This document shows positions 1-8,263 of a DNA stretch of 33,638 nt, piece by piece. The notes beneath the pieces are model-generated. The model had not been told where the DNA came from, made no database searches, and saw only the letters and a program-made list of their open reading frames with translations. Source of the stretch: Synergistaceae bacterium (GTDB lineage Bacteria; Synergistota; Synergistia; Synergistales; Synergistaceae); the NCBI GenBank assembly GCA_018063805.1, contig JAGPAO010000002.1, forward strand, positions 1 through 33,638, given 5' to 3'. Each line of letters begins with the position of its first letter. Position 1 is the first letter of the stretch. Position numbers and translations under genes: made by a program.

Positions 1-1041
1 GGCAAGGGCGGTATGATCCGGCACGTCACTTATCCTGATAATTTCATGTCCGAAATGGAAACCACGATCTCTCAGATCGCCAGCATGGCGGATGATCCTC
101 TCATGAAGGTCGTCGTAGTCAATCAGGGAGTCCCCGGAACCACGGAGGCCTTCCGCCGCATTAAGGAAAAGCGCCCCGATATTCTCTGCTTCTCCGGCGA
201 AGCGCATGAAGACCCCAACGTCATCTCCTCCGTAGCAGACCTCAATGTCAATGCGGACTTTATCTCCCGCGGCTACCTTATCCCATTGGCGGCAAAAAAG
301 TTGGGCGCAAAAACGTTTGTGCACATTTCCTTCCCTCGTCATATGAGTTATGAAACATTGGGACGCCGCCGCGCCATTATGGAGCAGGCTTGCAAAGACC
401 TCGGCATTAAATTCGTCTTTGAAACCGCCCCCGACCCAACAAGCGACGTTGGCGTTGCCGGTGCACAGCAGTTTATTTTAGAGAAAGTCCCCGCCTGGAT
501 TCAGAAATACGGCAAGGATACCGCGTTCTTCTGCACCAATGACGCACAGACCGAGCCGTTGCTCCGCCAGATCGCAAAATACGGCGGTTATTTTGTCGAG
601 GCAGACCTACCCTCCCCGCTCATGGGGTATCCGGGTGCCCTCGGCATCACCATCCCCAAAAACGAAGCAGGAAACTTCCCCGCCATTCTAAAAACAGTGG
701 AAAAAGCGGTCATTAAGGCCGGCGGCAAGGGACGCATGGGAACATGGGCTTACTCATACGGCTTCACCACGACGGCAGGGCTTGGGGAATTTGGCAAGCG
801 CATCGTTGAAGGGAAAGCTAAGCTCTCCGATCGTAAAGCACTCCTCGCAAGCTACGGGAAGTATTCTCCCGGAGCCGCTTGGAACGGCAATAGCTACTAC
901 GATTCCAAAACGGGCGTAAAAATGAAGGGATTCTACCTCATCTACCAGGATACGTATATCTTTGGCAAGGGGTATTTGGGCATGACCAAGGTCACCGTTC
1001 CTGAAAAGTATCTGAAAATAAAAATGAAGGCCGGCAAATAA
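1..1041 (+). CDS. DUF3798 periplasmic binding-type protein (5' end missing)
   Basis: The reading frame is open from base 1, with four codons before the first ATG at 13, so the gene begins outside the window and its N-terminus, normally a signal peptide or lipobox, is missing. The visible 346 codons match my recollection of the DUF3798 family, which has a two-lobed periplasmic-binding fold related to BMP/PnrA nucleoside-binding proteins. Recognisable segments are the KVVVVNQGVPGTTEAF strand-turn region, FFCTNDAQTEPLL in the middle and GYLGMTKVTVPEKYL at the end. Genes for a tandem ATPase, two permeases and a small membrane protein follow on the same strand, so I infer that it is the substrate-binding component of that importer. 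The ligand is unknown. A hairpin after the stop could make it more abundant than the membrane subunits. Confidence 0.8.
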   Translation, partial: GKGGMIRHVTYPDNFMSEMETTISQIASMADDPLMKVVVVNQGVPGTTEAFRRIKEKRPDILCFSGEAHEDPNVISSVADLNVNADFISRGYLIPLAAKKLGAKTFVHISFPRHMSYETLGRRRAIMEQACKDLGIKFVFETAPDPTSDVGVAGAQQFILEKVPAWIQKYGKDTAFFCTNDAQTEPLLRQIAKYGGYFVEADLPSPLMGYPGALGITIPKNEAGNFPAILKTVEKAVIKAGGKGRMGTWAYSYGFTTTAGLGEFGKRIVEGKAKLSDRKALLASYGKYSPGAAWNGNSYYDSKTGVKMKGFYLIYQDTYIFGKGYLGMTKVTVPEKYLKIKMKAGK

Positions 1042-1066
1042 AGCGTCTTCCTTTCTATAATAGCCT

Positions 1067-1110
1067 CAGGGCGGGAATCGAAAGATTCCCGCCCTGCTGG
1101 TGAATTTTTT
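1067..1110 (+). terminator. Intra-operon hairpin, probable partial terminator
   Basis: A perfect 13-bp stem (1067-1079 with 1084-1096) is closed by a GAAA tetraloop, and six T residues follow about eight bases later (1105-1110). The gap before the T run makes it weaker than a classic intrinsic terminator. Its place between the binding protein and the ATPase fits a read-through terminator or an mRNA-stabilising hairpin that sets subunit ratios. A second short hairpin (AACACC/GGTGTT, 1135-1150) lies just before the ATPase ribosome-binding site. Confidence 0.55.
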
Positions 1111-1169
1111 ACCCCCTCAGGGGACTATCTTGATAACACCCTTCGGTGTTTAAGAATGAGGTGATGCGC

Positions 1170-2783
1170 GTGTCCGAGAATGTCCCGCTCCTACAGGTTC
1201 AAGCAGTCGGAAAGGAATATTTTGGAAACCGCGTACTTGAAGAAGTAAACTTTACGCTAAATCGCGGAGAAATACTGGGATTAGTAGGAGAAAACGGGGC
1301 CGGAAAATCGACTCTGATGAATATTCTCTTCGGAATGCCGGTTATAGAACAAACAGGGGGGTTTGAGGGAAAGGTTATCCTTGATGGTAAAGATGTCCAC
1401 TTCAAAACACCCTTTGACGCATTGGACGCAGGGATCGGAATGGTGCACCAAGAATTCTCTCTGATTCCCGGATTTTCCGCGACAGAAAATATCCTGCTGA
1501 ACCGCGAACCAACCCGCTATAACTTTTTAGTCGAGGCTTTCGGTGAGCGCCTGGAGACGCTGGATCGAACGGTAATGCGGGCAAGGGCGGAGAAAGCCAT
1601 CGGAACTCTGGGATTTTCCATTGATCCCAATACTCTGATCAGTGAAATGCCCGTCGGGCACAAACAGTTTACGGAAATAGCGCGAGAAATTGACCGAACA
1701 CAGACAAAGTTGCTTTTTTTGGATGAACCAACTGCTGTATTAACCGAGTCAGAGGCTGTTATTCTCATCTCTGCCCTTCGAAACCTGGCGAAAATGGGAA
1801 TTTCAATTATCTTTATCTCCCACCGCCTACAGGAGATCATCGATCTCTGCGATAAGCTGATCGTACTTCGCGATGGCCGTGTTGTAAAAGAGGCCACGCC
1901 ATCGGAAGCCGATGTCTTCCAAATCGCAAGTTGGATGGTCGGGCGCAATGTCGACGCCACTAAAACTGAGAAAAAAACGCGCACACTCTCCAAAGAGATA
2001 GCGCTGGATGTTCAAAACCTCTGGGTCGATATGCCCGGAGAAACGGTTCGCAACGTCTCCTTACAGGTACACAAAGGAGAGATATTTGGGATCGGCGGCC
2101 TGGCGGGGCAAGGGAAACTCGGCGTTGCCAACGGAATTATGGGGCTGTTTCCCGCAGGTGGAAATGTAAATCTCAACGGTCATCCCACCCGTCTGAACGC
2201 CCCGTCCTATGCTCTCTCTCAAGGAATGTCTTTTGTATCCGAAGATCGGCGCGGGGTGGGACTCTTGCTTGAAGAGCCGATTGACTGGAACATCGCCTTT
2301 ACCGCAATGCAATCACAGGGTAAGTTTTTAAAAAAATATCTCGGTGGGTTGATTGAATGGCGCGACGATAAAAGCATGGAGGAATCGGCAAAGAAATACA
2401 TCGATGCCCTCGAAATTCGCTGTGTGGGACCGAAGCAGCGAGCGATAGAGCTCTCGGGAGGCAACCAGCAAAAAATTTGCCTCGCCAAAGCTTTTGTGGT
2501 GGAACCGGAACTCCTGTTTGTCTCCGAACCCACAAGGGGCATTGACGTAGGAGCCAAAAAGCTCGTGCTCGATACGTTAAAAAGAGTCAACGAAGAACAG
2601 GGAACCACTATTATTATCACCTCGTCAGAGTTGGAGGAACTTCGCTCCGTCTGCGACCGCATCGCCATTGTCGATGAAGGGTGCGTCAGCGGAATTTTAG
2701 AGGGCAGTGCCCCCGCCGAAGAATTCGGATTGCTCATGATGGGTAAAACGCCGCTCTGCGAAACAGGAGGTCCTAACGAATGA
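1170..2783 (+). CDS. ABC importer ATPase, tandem-domain (RbsA/NupO type)
   Basis: This cytoplasmic ATPase powers the importer encoded by the flanking genes. It has two nucleotide-binding domains in one chain of about 537 residues. The first has Walker A GENGAGKST, a modified signature MPVGHKQF and Walker B LLFLDEPTAVL. The second has a degenerate Walker A (GLAGQGKLG) but a full signature LSGGNQQK, which is the usual asymmetric pattern of RbsA-like ATPases. Its Walker B reads LLFVSEPTRGID, with Ser where Asp is typical. I chose GTG 1170 because GAGGTGAT at 1158-1165 is a strong Shine-Dalgarno for it; the in-frame GTG 1146 and ATG 1164 lie upstream of or within that site. The stop overlaps the next start (ATGA), so translation is coupled. 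The substrate is unknown. Confidence 0.9.
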   Translation: MSENVPLLQVQAVGKEYFGNRVLEEVNFTLNRGEILGLVGENGAGKSTLMNILFGMPVIEQTGGFEGKVILDGKDVHFKTPFDALDAGIGMVHQEFSLIPGFSATENILLNREPTRYNFLVEAFGERLETLDRTVMRARAEKAIGTLGFSIDPNTLISEMPVGHKQFTEIAREIDRTQTKLLFLDEPTAVLTESEAVILISALRNLAKMGISIIFISHRLQEIIDLCDKLIVLRDGRVVKEATPSEADVFQIASWMVGRNVDATKTEKKTRTLSKEIALDVQNLWVDMPGETVRNVSLQVHKGEIFGIGGLAGQGKLGVANGIMGLFPAGGNVNLNGHPTRLNAPSYALSQGMSFVSEDRRGVGLLLEEPIDWNIAFTAMQSQGKFLKKYLGGLIEWRDDKSMEESAKKYIDALEIRCVGPKQRAIELSGGNQQKICLAKAFVVEPELLFVSEPTRGIDVGAKKLVLDTLKRVNEEQGTTIIITSSELEELRSVCDRIAIVDEGCVSGILEGSAPAEEFGLLMMGKTPLCETGGPNE

Positions 2784-3826
2784 ACGACACGTTAAAAAAA
2801 TTCATAGAAAATGCGGGGTGGCCTCGGGTCATCATCGGTCTTTTTCTCGCGTCTCTTTTTGTCGTCGCACCCTTTGTCAACGTACGCGTTGACACATCCC
2901 TCTCCGACACACTCGTACGAGTGGGGATGAATGGAGTCTTGGTGCTCGCCATGGTTCCCATGGTGCAATCCGGATGCGGATTAAACTTCGGGCTGCCGCT
3001 TGGAATTATTGCCGGCTTACTGGGAGCCGTGACCTCTCTTGAACTGCAGCTCAAAGGCGGTCTGGGCTTTCTGGCAGCCATGGGAATGGCAATCCCTCTT
3101 GCGGCCCTCTTCGGCTATGCGTACGGTAAGGTATTAAATCGCGTCAAAGGAGACGAGATGATGATCGCGACCTACGTCGGCTTCTCATCCGTCGCCGCAA
3201 TGTGCATGGGGTGGCTGTTGCTCCCCTACACCAACCCCGTTATGATCTGGGGATACGGCGGTTCCGGACTCCGAACGACGATCAGCGTTGAGGGGTACTG
3301 GTTGCATATTTTAAGTGACTTTATGTCCGTACAAATTGGAGAGTCATTTTACTTCCCCACGGGAATGTTTCTCTTTTTAGGGGTCATGATCGCGCTCGTA
3401 TGGGCCTTCTTCCGAACCAAGCTGGGGACAGCTGTCACCGCGGTCGGGTCCAATCCGGAATTTGCAAGGGCGTCCGGTATTGACGTCAACAAAATGCGCA
3501 CGGTCTCGGTCATGTTATCCACTGTTCTGGGTGCCATCGGTATTCTCATCTACCAGCAAAGTTTTGGATTCATCCAGCTCTACCTTGGCCCTCTGTATAT
3601 GGCATTTCCTGCGGTTGCCGCTATTCTTCTCGGCGGGGCCTCCGTTAATAAAGCTTCTATGGTCAACGTCATCGTCGGAGCCTTTCTCTTTCAAGGAATA
3701 TTGACGATGACGCCCTCAGTCATCAACAGCTTGATTCAGACCGATATGTCCGAAGTCATACGCATCGTCGTGAGTAACGGTATGATCCTATACGCCCTCA
3801 CGAGAAAATTGCAGGTGAAACGATAA
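2780..3826 (+). CDS. ABC importer permease 1 (RbsC/BPD_transp_2 family)
   Basis: An inner-membrane permease of 348 residues, about the usual family length, with many hydrophobic segments. It overlaps the ATPase stop by four bases and ends in a TAATG overlap with permease 2, so the three are translated together. The GSNPEFARASGIDVNKMR segment near residues 215-232 resembles the cytoplasmic loop that contacts the ATPase in RbsC-type permeases, and AILLGGASVNKASM is the typical late glycine-rich segment. Two different permeases behind one tandem ATPase is the layout of BMP-type nucleoside importers (NupOPQ style). A nucleoside-like ligand is possible but not shown. Confidence 0.88.
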   Translation: MNDTLKKFIENAGWPRVIIGLFLASLFVVAPFVNVRVDTSLSDTLVRVGMNGVLVLAMVPMVQSGCGLNFGLPLGIIAGLLGAVTSLELQLKGGLGFLAAMGMAIPLAALFGYAYGKVLNRVKGDEMMIATYVGFSSVAAMCMGWLLLPYTNPVMIWGYGGSGLRTTISVEGYWLHILSDFMSVQIGESFYFPTGMFLFLGVMIALVWAFFRTKLGTAVTAVGSNPEFARASGIDVNKMRTVSVMLSTVLGAIGILIYQQSFGFIQLYLGPLYMAFPAVAAILLGGASVNKASMVNVIVGAFLFQGILTMTPSVINSLIQTDMSEVIRIVVSNGMILYALTRKLQVKR

Positions 3827-4947
3827 TGGCTGCACAGACAGAAAACCGTGGTTTTGCGCGTTTTAAACGCCTTCTGCTGGCAAACGCTGTCCCTTTGATC
3901 TTCATCATTCTCTCGGTCGGCGGCATTCCCCTCTCCGGTTTTTCCGGAAACTACCTTGTACAGGAGATGCTGACACGGCTTGCCAGAAACTCCTTCCTGG
4001 TTCTCTCCCTTCTTATTCCCATTATGGCGGGGATGGGGCTCAACTTCGGAATGGTGCTTGGGGCCATGGCGGGGCAGATCGGGTTGATCTTTATCACGGA
4101 TTGGGCCATTGTCGGGCTTCCCGGGCTTATGTTGGCCGCGTTGATCGGCCTTCCCATTGCTATTACACTGGGGTGCATCTGCGGGGTTGTTTTGAACCGA
4201 GCTAAGGGCAGAGAGATGGTCACCTCCTACATCCTGGGATTCTTCATCAACGGTATCTACCAATTTATTGTGCTCTACACAATGGGCAACCTTCTCCCCA
4301 TCAAAAACCCGGCGCTGGTTCTCTCTCGTGGATTTGGCATTCGCAACGCCATTAACCTCACAGGCGTCCGTCATGCCCTTGACAATACCCTCCCCCTGTC
4401 CTTTGATATTGGCGGCGGAAACATCAGCATCCCCGTTGGCACATTTCTGCTCATCGGGCTTTTTTGCCTCTTCATCGTCTGGTTTCGCAAAACCAAACTG
4501 GGACAGGATATGAAAGCGCTGGGCCAGGATATGTCCGTCGCTGATTCCGCCGGTATTCCCGTTGAACGAACGCGTATCATTGCTATCGTCATCTCTACCG
4601 TTCTTGCCTGCTTTGGACAGATCATCTTTTTGCAGAACATCGGGACGATGAACACCTACAACAGCCACGATCAAGCGGGGATGTTCGCCATTGCGGCGCT
4701 TCTCATCGGAGGTGCCACTGTCTCAAAAGCCGGCATTGCCAACGTCTTCGTCGGGGTTATGCTCTTTCACATGATGTTCATCATCTCCCCAATGGCAGGG
4801 AAAGAATTGATCGGACAGGCGATGCTTGGGGAGTACTTCAGGGTCTTTGTCTCCTACGGCGTTATCGCTCTTGCCCTGGTGCTCCATGCGTGGAAGCGTC
4901 AATCCGATAAAGACAGAGCCAGAAGAAATCTCCGAGGGGAGCAATAG
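3826..4947 (+). CDS. ABC importer permease 2 (RbsC/BPD_transp_2 family)
   Basis: The second inner-membrane permease of this importer, 373 residues and strongly hydrophobic. It starts at the ATG sharing one base with the TAA of permease 1. The equivalent ATPase-contact loop reads KALGQDMSVADSAGIPVERTR, and AALLIGGATVSKAGIANV matches the late segment of permease 1, so the two are distant paralogues that probably form a heterodimer. The C-terminus is short and basic (WKRQSDKDRARRN), as expected for a cytosolic tail. The next gene starts three bases after its stop. Confidence 0.88.
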   Translation: MAAQTENRGFARFKRLLLANAVPLIFIILSVGGIPLSGFSGNYLVQEMLTRLARNSFLVLSLLIPIMAGMGLNFGMVLGAMAGQIGLIFITDWAIVGLPGLMLAALIGLPIAITLGCICGVVLNRAKGREMVTSYILGFFINGIYQFIVLYTMGNLLPIKNPALVLSRGFGIRNAINLTGVRHALDNTLPLSFDIGGGNISIPVGTFLLIGLFCLFIVWFRKTKLGQDMKALGQDMSVADSAGIPVERTRIIAIVISTVLACFGQIIFLQNIGTMNTYNSHDQAGMFAIAALLIGGATVSKAGIANVFVGVMLFHMMFIISPMAGKELIGQAMLGEYFRVFVSYGVIALALVLHAWKRQSDKDRARRNLRGEQ

Positions 4948-4950
4948 CCG

Positions 4951-5454
4951 ATGAAATCCAAAACACATAGCAAACGCACATTCATTCGGATCGGACTTTT
5001 CATCGCCCTCGTCGGATTTGGATTCTTCCTCTACAACATCGGGATGGAACACCAAGTTTTATTGGATAATAAAACGGTGACGGTGGATGGTAAAAGCATG
5101 GAGGAAATCCCCTACGCACGGCTGACGATAGACAATAACACAGAAGAGCCGATTGAGTTTGAAGCGGGGGATCGCGATATTACAAAACTTGTCGGCCGCA
5201 GCCACAAGCTCAAACTGGAAATTTTGGAAGAGGATTTGGAAACCGTCACCAAAACGGTTGAGCGAGATCTGCCGCTAGGCACGACGCCTTCTGTGATGAT
5301 TTCGCTGCCTGCCATTCTGGCGGAAGCGGAGAACATTACAATCCCGCTGCCAACGGAAGCAGAAAATGAAAAAGCCGCAGAGGATGCCAGTGCAGCTGAG
5401 GATGCAGCAGAAAAAGCGCAGGAAGCAAGCGAGGTCCCTTCTACCAATCCGTAA
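4951..5454 (+). CDS. Small membrane-anchored protein, DUF6672-like
   Basis: A 167-residue protein with a basic N-terminus and one hydrophobic segment (about residues 12-29, IRIGLFIALVGFGFFLYN). An extracytoplasmic part of about 100 residues follows, then a low-complexity Ala/Glu tail (about 130-160). The start of the mature part (EHQVLLDNKTVTVDG) resembles DUF6672, which I recall beside DUF3798 importers. It lies three bases after permease 2 and is the last gene before a strong terminator. I infer an accessory subunit of the importer, perhaps docking the binding protein. No enzymatic motif is visible, and the family name is from memory. Confidence 0.6.
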   Translation: MKSKTHSKRTFIRIGLFIALVGFGFFLYNIGMEHQVLLDNKTVTVDGKSMEEIPYARLTIDNNTEEPIEFEAGDRDITKLVGRSHKLKLEILEEDLETVTKTVERDLPLGTTPSVMISLPAILAEAENITIPLPTEAENEKAAEDASAAEDAAEKAQEASEVPSTNP

Positions 5455-5503
5455 CCTTACGCCGCAAGTAGTAATAAGCGGCCGTTAAAGGCTTGTTTTA
5501 TTC

Positions 5504-5539
5504 GATCGCAAGCGAGCCATCGCTTGCGATCTGTTTTTT
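5504..5539 (+). terminator. Rho-independent terminator of the DUF3798 importer operon
   Basis: A perfect 12-bp stem (GATCGCAAGCGA at 5504-5515 with its complement at 5520-5531) has a four-base loop and is followed by six T residues at 5534-5539. It lies 50 bases after the last gene of the operon. Confidence 0.9.
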
Positions 5540-5649
5540 GATAAAAACAGACAATATCGTCATCGTGCCGATAGAAAAAATAGATTAGAATAGGGACAGC
5601 GATATAAAAATTCGTTACGAATGCTATTCAAGAACAGGATGATAGAACG

Positions 5650-6291
5650 ATGCTGATAGACATGCACCTCCACTCTGCTGAATACTCACCCGACAGCGAT
5701 TTACAAATAGTTGACGCCATTGTGCGTGCCAAACAGCTTGGCCTTGATGGCCTGTGTGTGACAGACCATGGAGCTGAACAAGCCATGCGTAAGGATGCAA
5801 AACGGCTATCCGAAAAACATCAATTCCTTATCTTAGTGGGAGCTGAAATAACGAGCCTTGAGGGGGATCTGCTGCTCTACAACTGCCCTAATCTCCCCAA
5901 AAACATAAAACACCCGCCGTGTGCAGAAGTTATTGCGTTAGCGACCGCTCTTGGAGGTATTGTGGTTCCGGCGCACCCTTTCCGCTGGTGCGGGCTCGGC
6001 ATCGGCACGCTGGTTGAAAGTGTGCCGGGTATCTCAGGCATTGAAACTTTTAACGGAAAGGCCTCTTTAAGCGAAAACAGCAGAGCCTTATCCGTCGCAA
6101 AAAAACGCAACCTCGCATCCATCGGCGGCAGCGATGCCCATGATCTCTCTTCAATGGGCACCTGTGCGACGCACTTTGCCATTCCTATCCGCAACGAGTC
6201 AGATCTTGCCGAAGCTATTTTAAAACGTGCTTGCAACGCCGTCATTTGGAACGGAAAAGAATACGAAGATGCAGAAAGGCATGTCCTCTGA
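5650..6291 (+). CDS. PHP-domain metal-dependent phosphoesterase
   Basis: A 213-residue PHP-family hydrolase. The metal-binding signatures appear in order: DMHLHS at residues 4-9, VTDHG near 37-41, GAEIT near 64-68, PAHPFR near 114-119 and GGSDAHD near 158-164. The complete ligand set suggests an active enzyme, of the type that hydrolyses small phosphate esters or short oligonucleotides (compare the TrpH/YciV group); the substrate is not fixed by sequence. AGGATGAT precedes the ATG. The stop overlaps the start of the uracil-DNA glycosylase gene by one base, so the two are coupled. A link to nucleic-acid repair or nucleotide clean-up is therefore plausible but inferred. Confidence 0.88.
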   Translation: MLIDMHLHSAEYSPDSDLQIVDAIVRAKQLGLDGLCVTDHGAEQAMRKDAKRLSEKHQFLILVGAEITSLEGDLLLYNCPNLPKNIKHPPCAEVIALATALGGIVVPAHPFRWCGLGIGTLVESVPGISGIETFNGKASLSENSRALSVAKKRNLASIGGSDAHDLSSMGTCATHFAIPIRNESDLAEAILKRACNAVIWNGKEYEDAERHVL

Positions 6292-7052
6292 TGACTCAGA
6301 GTATCGCTCAAAAACAGATTGCCTCCGCTCGCACCCTGTGCGACGCACTTGAAAGCATCGCCTTTAGTGAAAATATCATTTATAACCCCTTAATGTATGC
6401 GCGCCGCGCATTCGAAGAATATGTAACGCGCTACGGCAACAGCACAAAGCGCGTTGTTTTCTTAGGAATGAACCCCGGGCCATGGGGAATGGCGCAAACG
6501 GGAGTACCCTTTGGGGAGATAAATACCGTCAGGGATTGGCTCTCCATAACCGCCCCTATCGGGGTGCCCGAGACGATCCACCCCAAACGCCCCGTGTTGG
6601 GATACAAATGCACGCGAAGCGAAGTCAGCGGAGAACGCTTATGGGGGCTTTTCAAAGAGCGTTACAAACAAGCGGATGCCTTTTTTGCCGATCACTTTGT
6701 TATAAACTACTGCCCGCTGCTCTTCATCGCTCCCTCGGGAAAAGACAACAACGGAGCCCGCAATATCACGCCGGACAAGCTCAAAACCGAGGAAAAAACA
6801 GCTCTTTACGATGCGTGCGACGGGCACTTAAGGGATGTCATCCGGGCGCTCTCTCCTGAATTTCTCGTGGGCGTCGGCAATTTTGCCGCAGAGAGAGCGG
6901 CCGATGCTTTAAGCCGTGACGTAAAGATAACAAAGATTCTCCACCCAAGCCCAGCAAATCCACGGAGCAACGGCGGAAACTGGGGTAAAATTGCAGAACA
7001 ACAACTGGTTGAAGCCGGCGTGTGGGGTTCTCAATACGCTCTCTTAGGATAA
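6291..7052 (+). CDS. SMUG1-type uracil-DNA glycosylase (family 3 UDG)
   Basis: A cytosolic base-excision repair enzyme expected to remove uracil and oxidised pyrimidines from DNA. The 253-residue protein carries the SMUG1 active-site block GMNPGPWGMAQTGVPFGE (about residues 61-78), almost the same as the vertebrate block, in which Asn is the catalytic position. A second block, HPSPANPRSNGGNW, lies near residues 218-231 and corresponds to the loop inserted into the DNA helix. The asparagine-plus-MAQTG pattern separates it from family 1 (GQDPYH) and family 4 enzymes. The start is the ATG overlapping the PHP stop (TGATG); an in-frame extension back to 6231 would lie inside the PHP gene and is rejected. 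Confidence 0.9.
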   Translation: MTQSIAQKQIASARTLCDALESIAFSENIIYNPLMYARRAFEEYVTRYGNSTKRVVFLGMNPGPWGMAQTGVPFGEINTVRDWLSITAPIGVPETIHPKRPVLGYKCTRSEVSGERLWGLFKERYKQADAFFADHFVINYCPLLFIAPSGKDNNGARNITPDKLKTEEKTALYDACDGHLRDVIRALSPEFLVGVGNFAAERAADALSRDVKITKILHPSPANPRSNGGNWGKIAEQQLVEAGVWGSQYALLG

Positions 7053-7094
7053 GGAAAAAGGAAATGAAATGACGTTTTTTTGAGGTGAATGCTG

Positions 7095-8195
7095 ATGGCC
7101 GAAACATTCGTTGCAGAGGAAGACAAGATCATTATCCGAGCGGGACACTCCCCGCTATGGTTCATTCCCGGAATCATCACATTCGGAATGATTCTATTGC
7201 CCTCTTTGATAGCGATTGTCTTTGCTGTCGTCTCAGATAATCCATCCAAAAACATGGTCCAAGGACTTATCGCACTCTTTTTTGTCATCCTTTGGCTCGC
7301 TTTTTCCACCCGGTTTTCAAGTTTTTTTCTTCTCATCTTTGGAATCGCCAACACCATCACCTTTGATTTTCCGAATCAATGCGTCTATCGCAAGGGCTTC
7401 TTCCTCACAAAAAAAATAGCGAATCTGTCACAAATCGACGATATTGTGCGCGTGGATCGCAGCGCTTGGATCTTCAAAAAAGCGTATTACAAGATCGTGA
7501 TGCATGAAAATCGTTTCGGCACAGGCATACGGATTACAAAGTTGTACACACCGTCCGACCCCGGGCTAGCCGAATTTGAACAGGAAATTCTGCCCCAAAT
7601 AATCAAACGCCGAATCAGAGTCCCCATTCAAAAGAGCTCCGTTTCGAGCTCACAAAAAAACTTCTTCCGCAAAGAAGGGGATTGTTACATAAAAAAATTT
7701 CGTACAAGTTTAGTTATCGTCAGCATTCTCCTGACTTACATGCTGTCGTTTCTCCTTTCGCTTTTAATACCCGATGAATCGATGACGCAGGATCACGTTT
7801 TTCTTTATCTGCTGCTGTTGGTAAATACATTCCTCTTCCTGACACTGCTGTTCCTCCCTCGGAAAATAATCATCGACACAGGAGCAAGAATGATATCCCG
7901 CTACACCGTCCTTGGGTTCCGGCGCAAAACAGCCTCTTTTGATAGGGTTAAGGAAATCTGCGTCATCCGCGCCAACTATGATTCCTGGTTCTTTAACAGC
8001 ACAGAAATTTGCCTGAGTATCTCCGGATTGAAAAGACCCATGCCCATTGCAACGCAGGTTTTACCCCAAAAGCTTGATACCCTCGCCGATGAATTGCCCA
8101 CTCTATTGGGAAAGTCTCTGCCGTTTGTATACCTGGATGCCAACAAAACCAGCCCCTTAACCCTGTTTGGCATAGACCCCAGAGGGAAAAGTTAA
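7095..8195 (+). CDS. Membrane protein with two PH-like (bPH2/YdbS-type) modules
   Basis: A 366-residue protein built as two similar halves. A pair of membrane segments (about residues 20-72) is followed by a beta-rich region (FPNQCVYRKGFFLTKK and on). A second pair of membrane segments (about 205-260) is followed by another beta-rich region (IIIDTGARMISRYTVLGFRR). This is the architecture of bacterial PH-domain membrane proteins such as YdbS/YdbT, whose role is unclear. ATG 7095 is preferred over ATG 7089 because GAGGTG at 7082-7087 is seven bases upstream of 7095 and nearly touches 7089. The last 75 codons recur as a decayed copy at about 17206-17440. Confidence 0.7.
   Translation: MAETFVAEEDKIIIRAGHSPLWFIPGIITFGMILLPSLIAIVFAVVSDNPSKNMVQGLIALFFVILWLAFSTRFSSFFLLIFGIANTITFDFPNQCVYRKGFFLTKKIANLSQIDDIVRVDRSAWIFKKAYYKIVMHENRFGTGIRITKLYTPSDPGLAEFEQEILPQIIKRRIRVPIQKSSVSSSQKNFFRKEGDCYIKKFRTSLVIVSILLTYMLSFLLSLLIPDESMTQDHVFLYLLLLVNTFLFLTLLFLPRKIIIDTGARMISRYTVLGFRRKTASFDRVKEICVIRANYDSWFFNSTEICLSISGLKRPMPIATQVLPQKLDTLADELPTLLGKSLPFVYLDANKTSPLTLFGIDPRGKS
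8051..8171 (+). repeat. Left copy of the direct repeat flanking the accessory block
   Basis: This stretch is the 3' part of the PH-like gene and matches 17290-17410 at a constant offset of 9,239 bases. I count about 14 mismatches in about 120 positions, roughly 88% identity. Weaker similarity extends left to about 7975 (17206-17214 in the other copy). Two importer operons and the double-cubane-type genes lie between the copies. Confidence 0.8.
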
Positions 8196-8234
8196 AACTC
8201 ATTAAGATAGATTATAGGGAAAATCCGATAGACT

Positions 8235-8263
8235 CTGACAACCCGGAGATTTTATGATATACT
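8235..8263 (+). promoter_or_regulatory. Sigma-70-type promoter of the NitT/TauT-DCCP operon
   Basis: CTGACA at 8235-8240 and TATACT at 8258-8263 are separated by exactly 17 bases, close to the vegetative consensus. Transcription should start near 8270, leaving a leader of about 290 nt before the binding-protein gene at 8558. Confidence 0.7.

Noticed and set aside
3736-4674. Long 312-codon open frame on the minus strand across the permease genes
   Set aside because: It lies antisense to two well-supported permeases, is rich in Asp, Gly, Lys and Asn with no domain, and has no spacing or binding-site support.
6231-6290. Upstream extension of the SMUG1 gene inside the PHP gene
   Set aside because: The ATG overlapping the PHP stop gives a normal SMUG1 N-terminus; the extension has no binding site and is not family-like.
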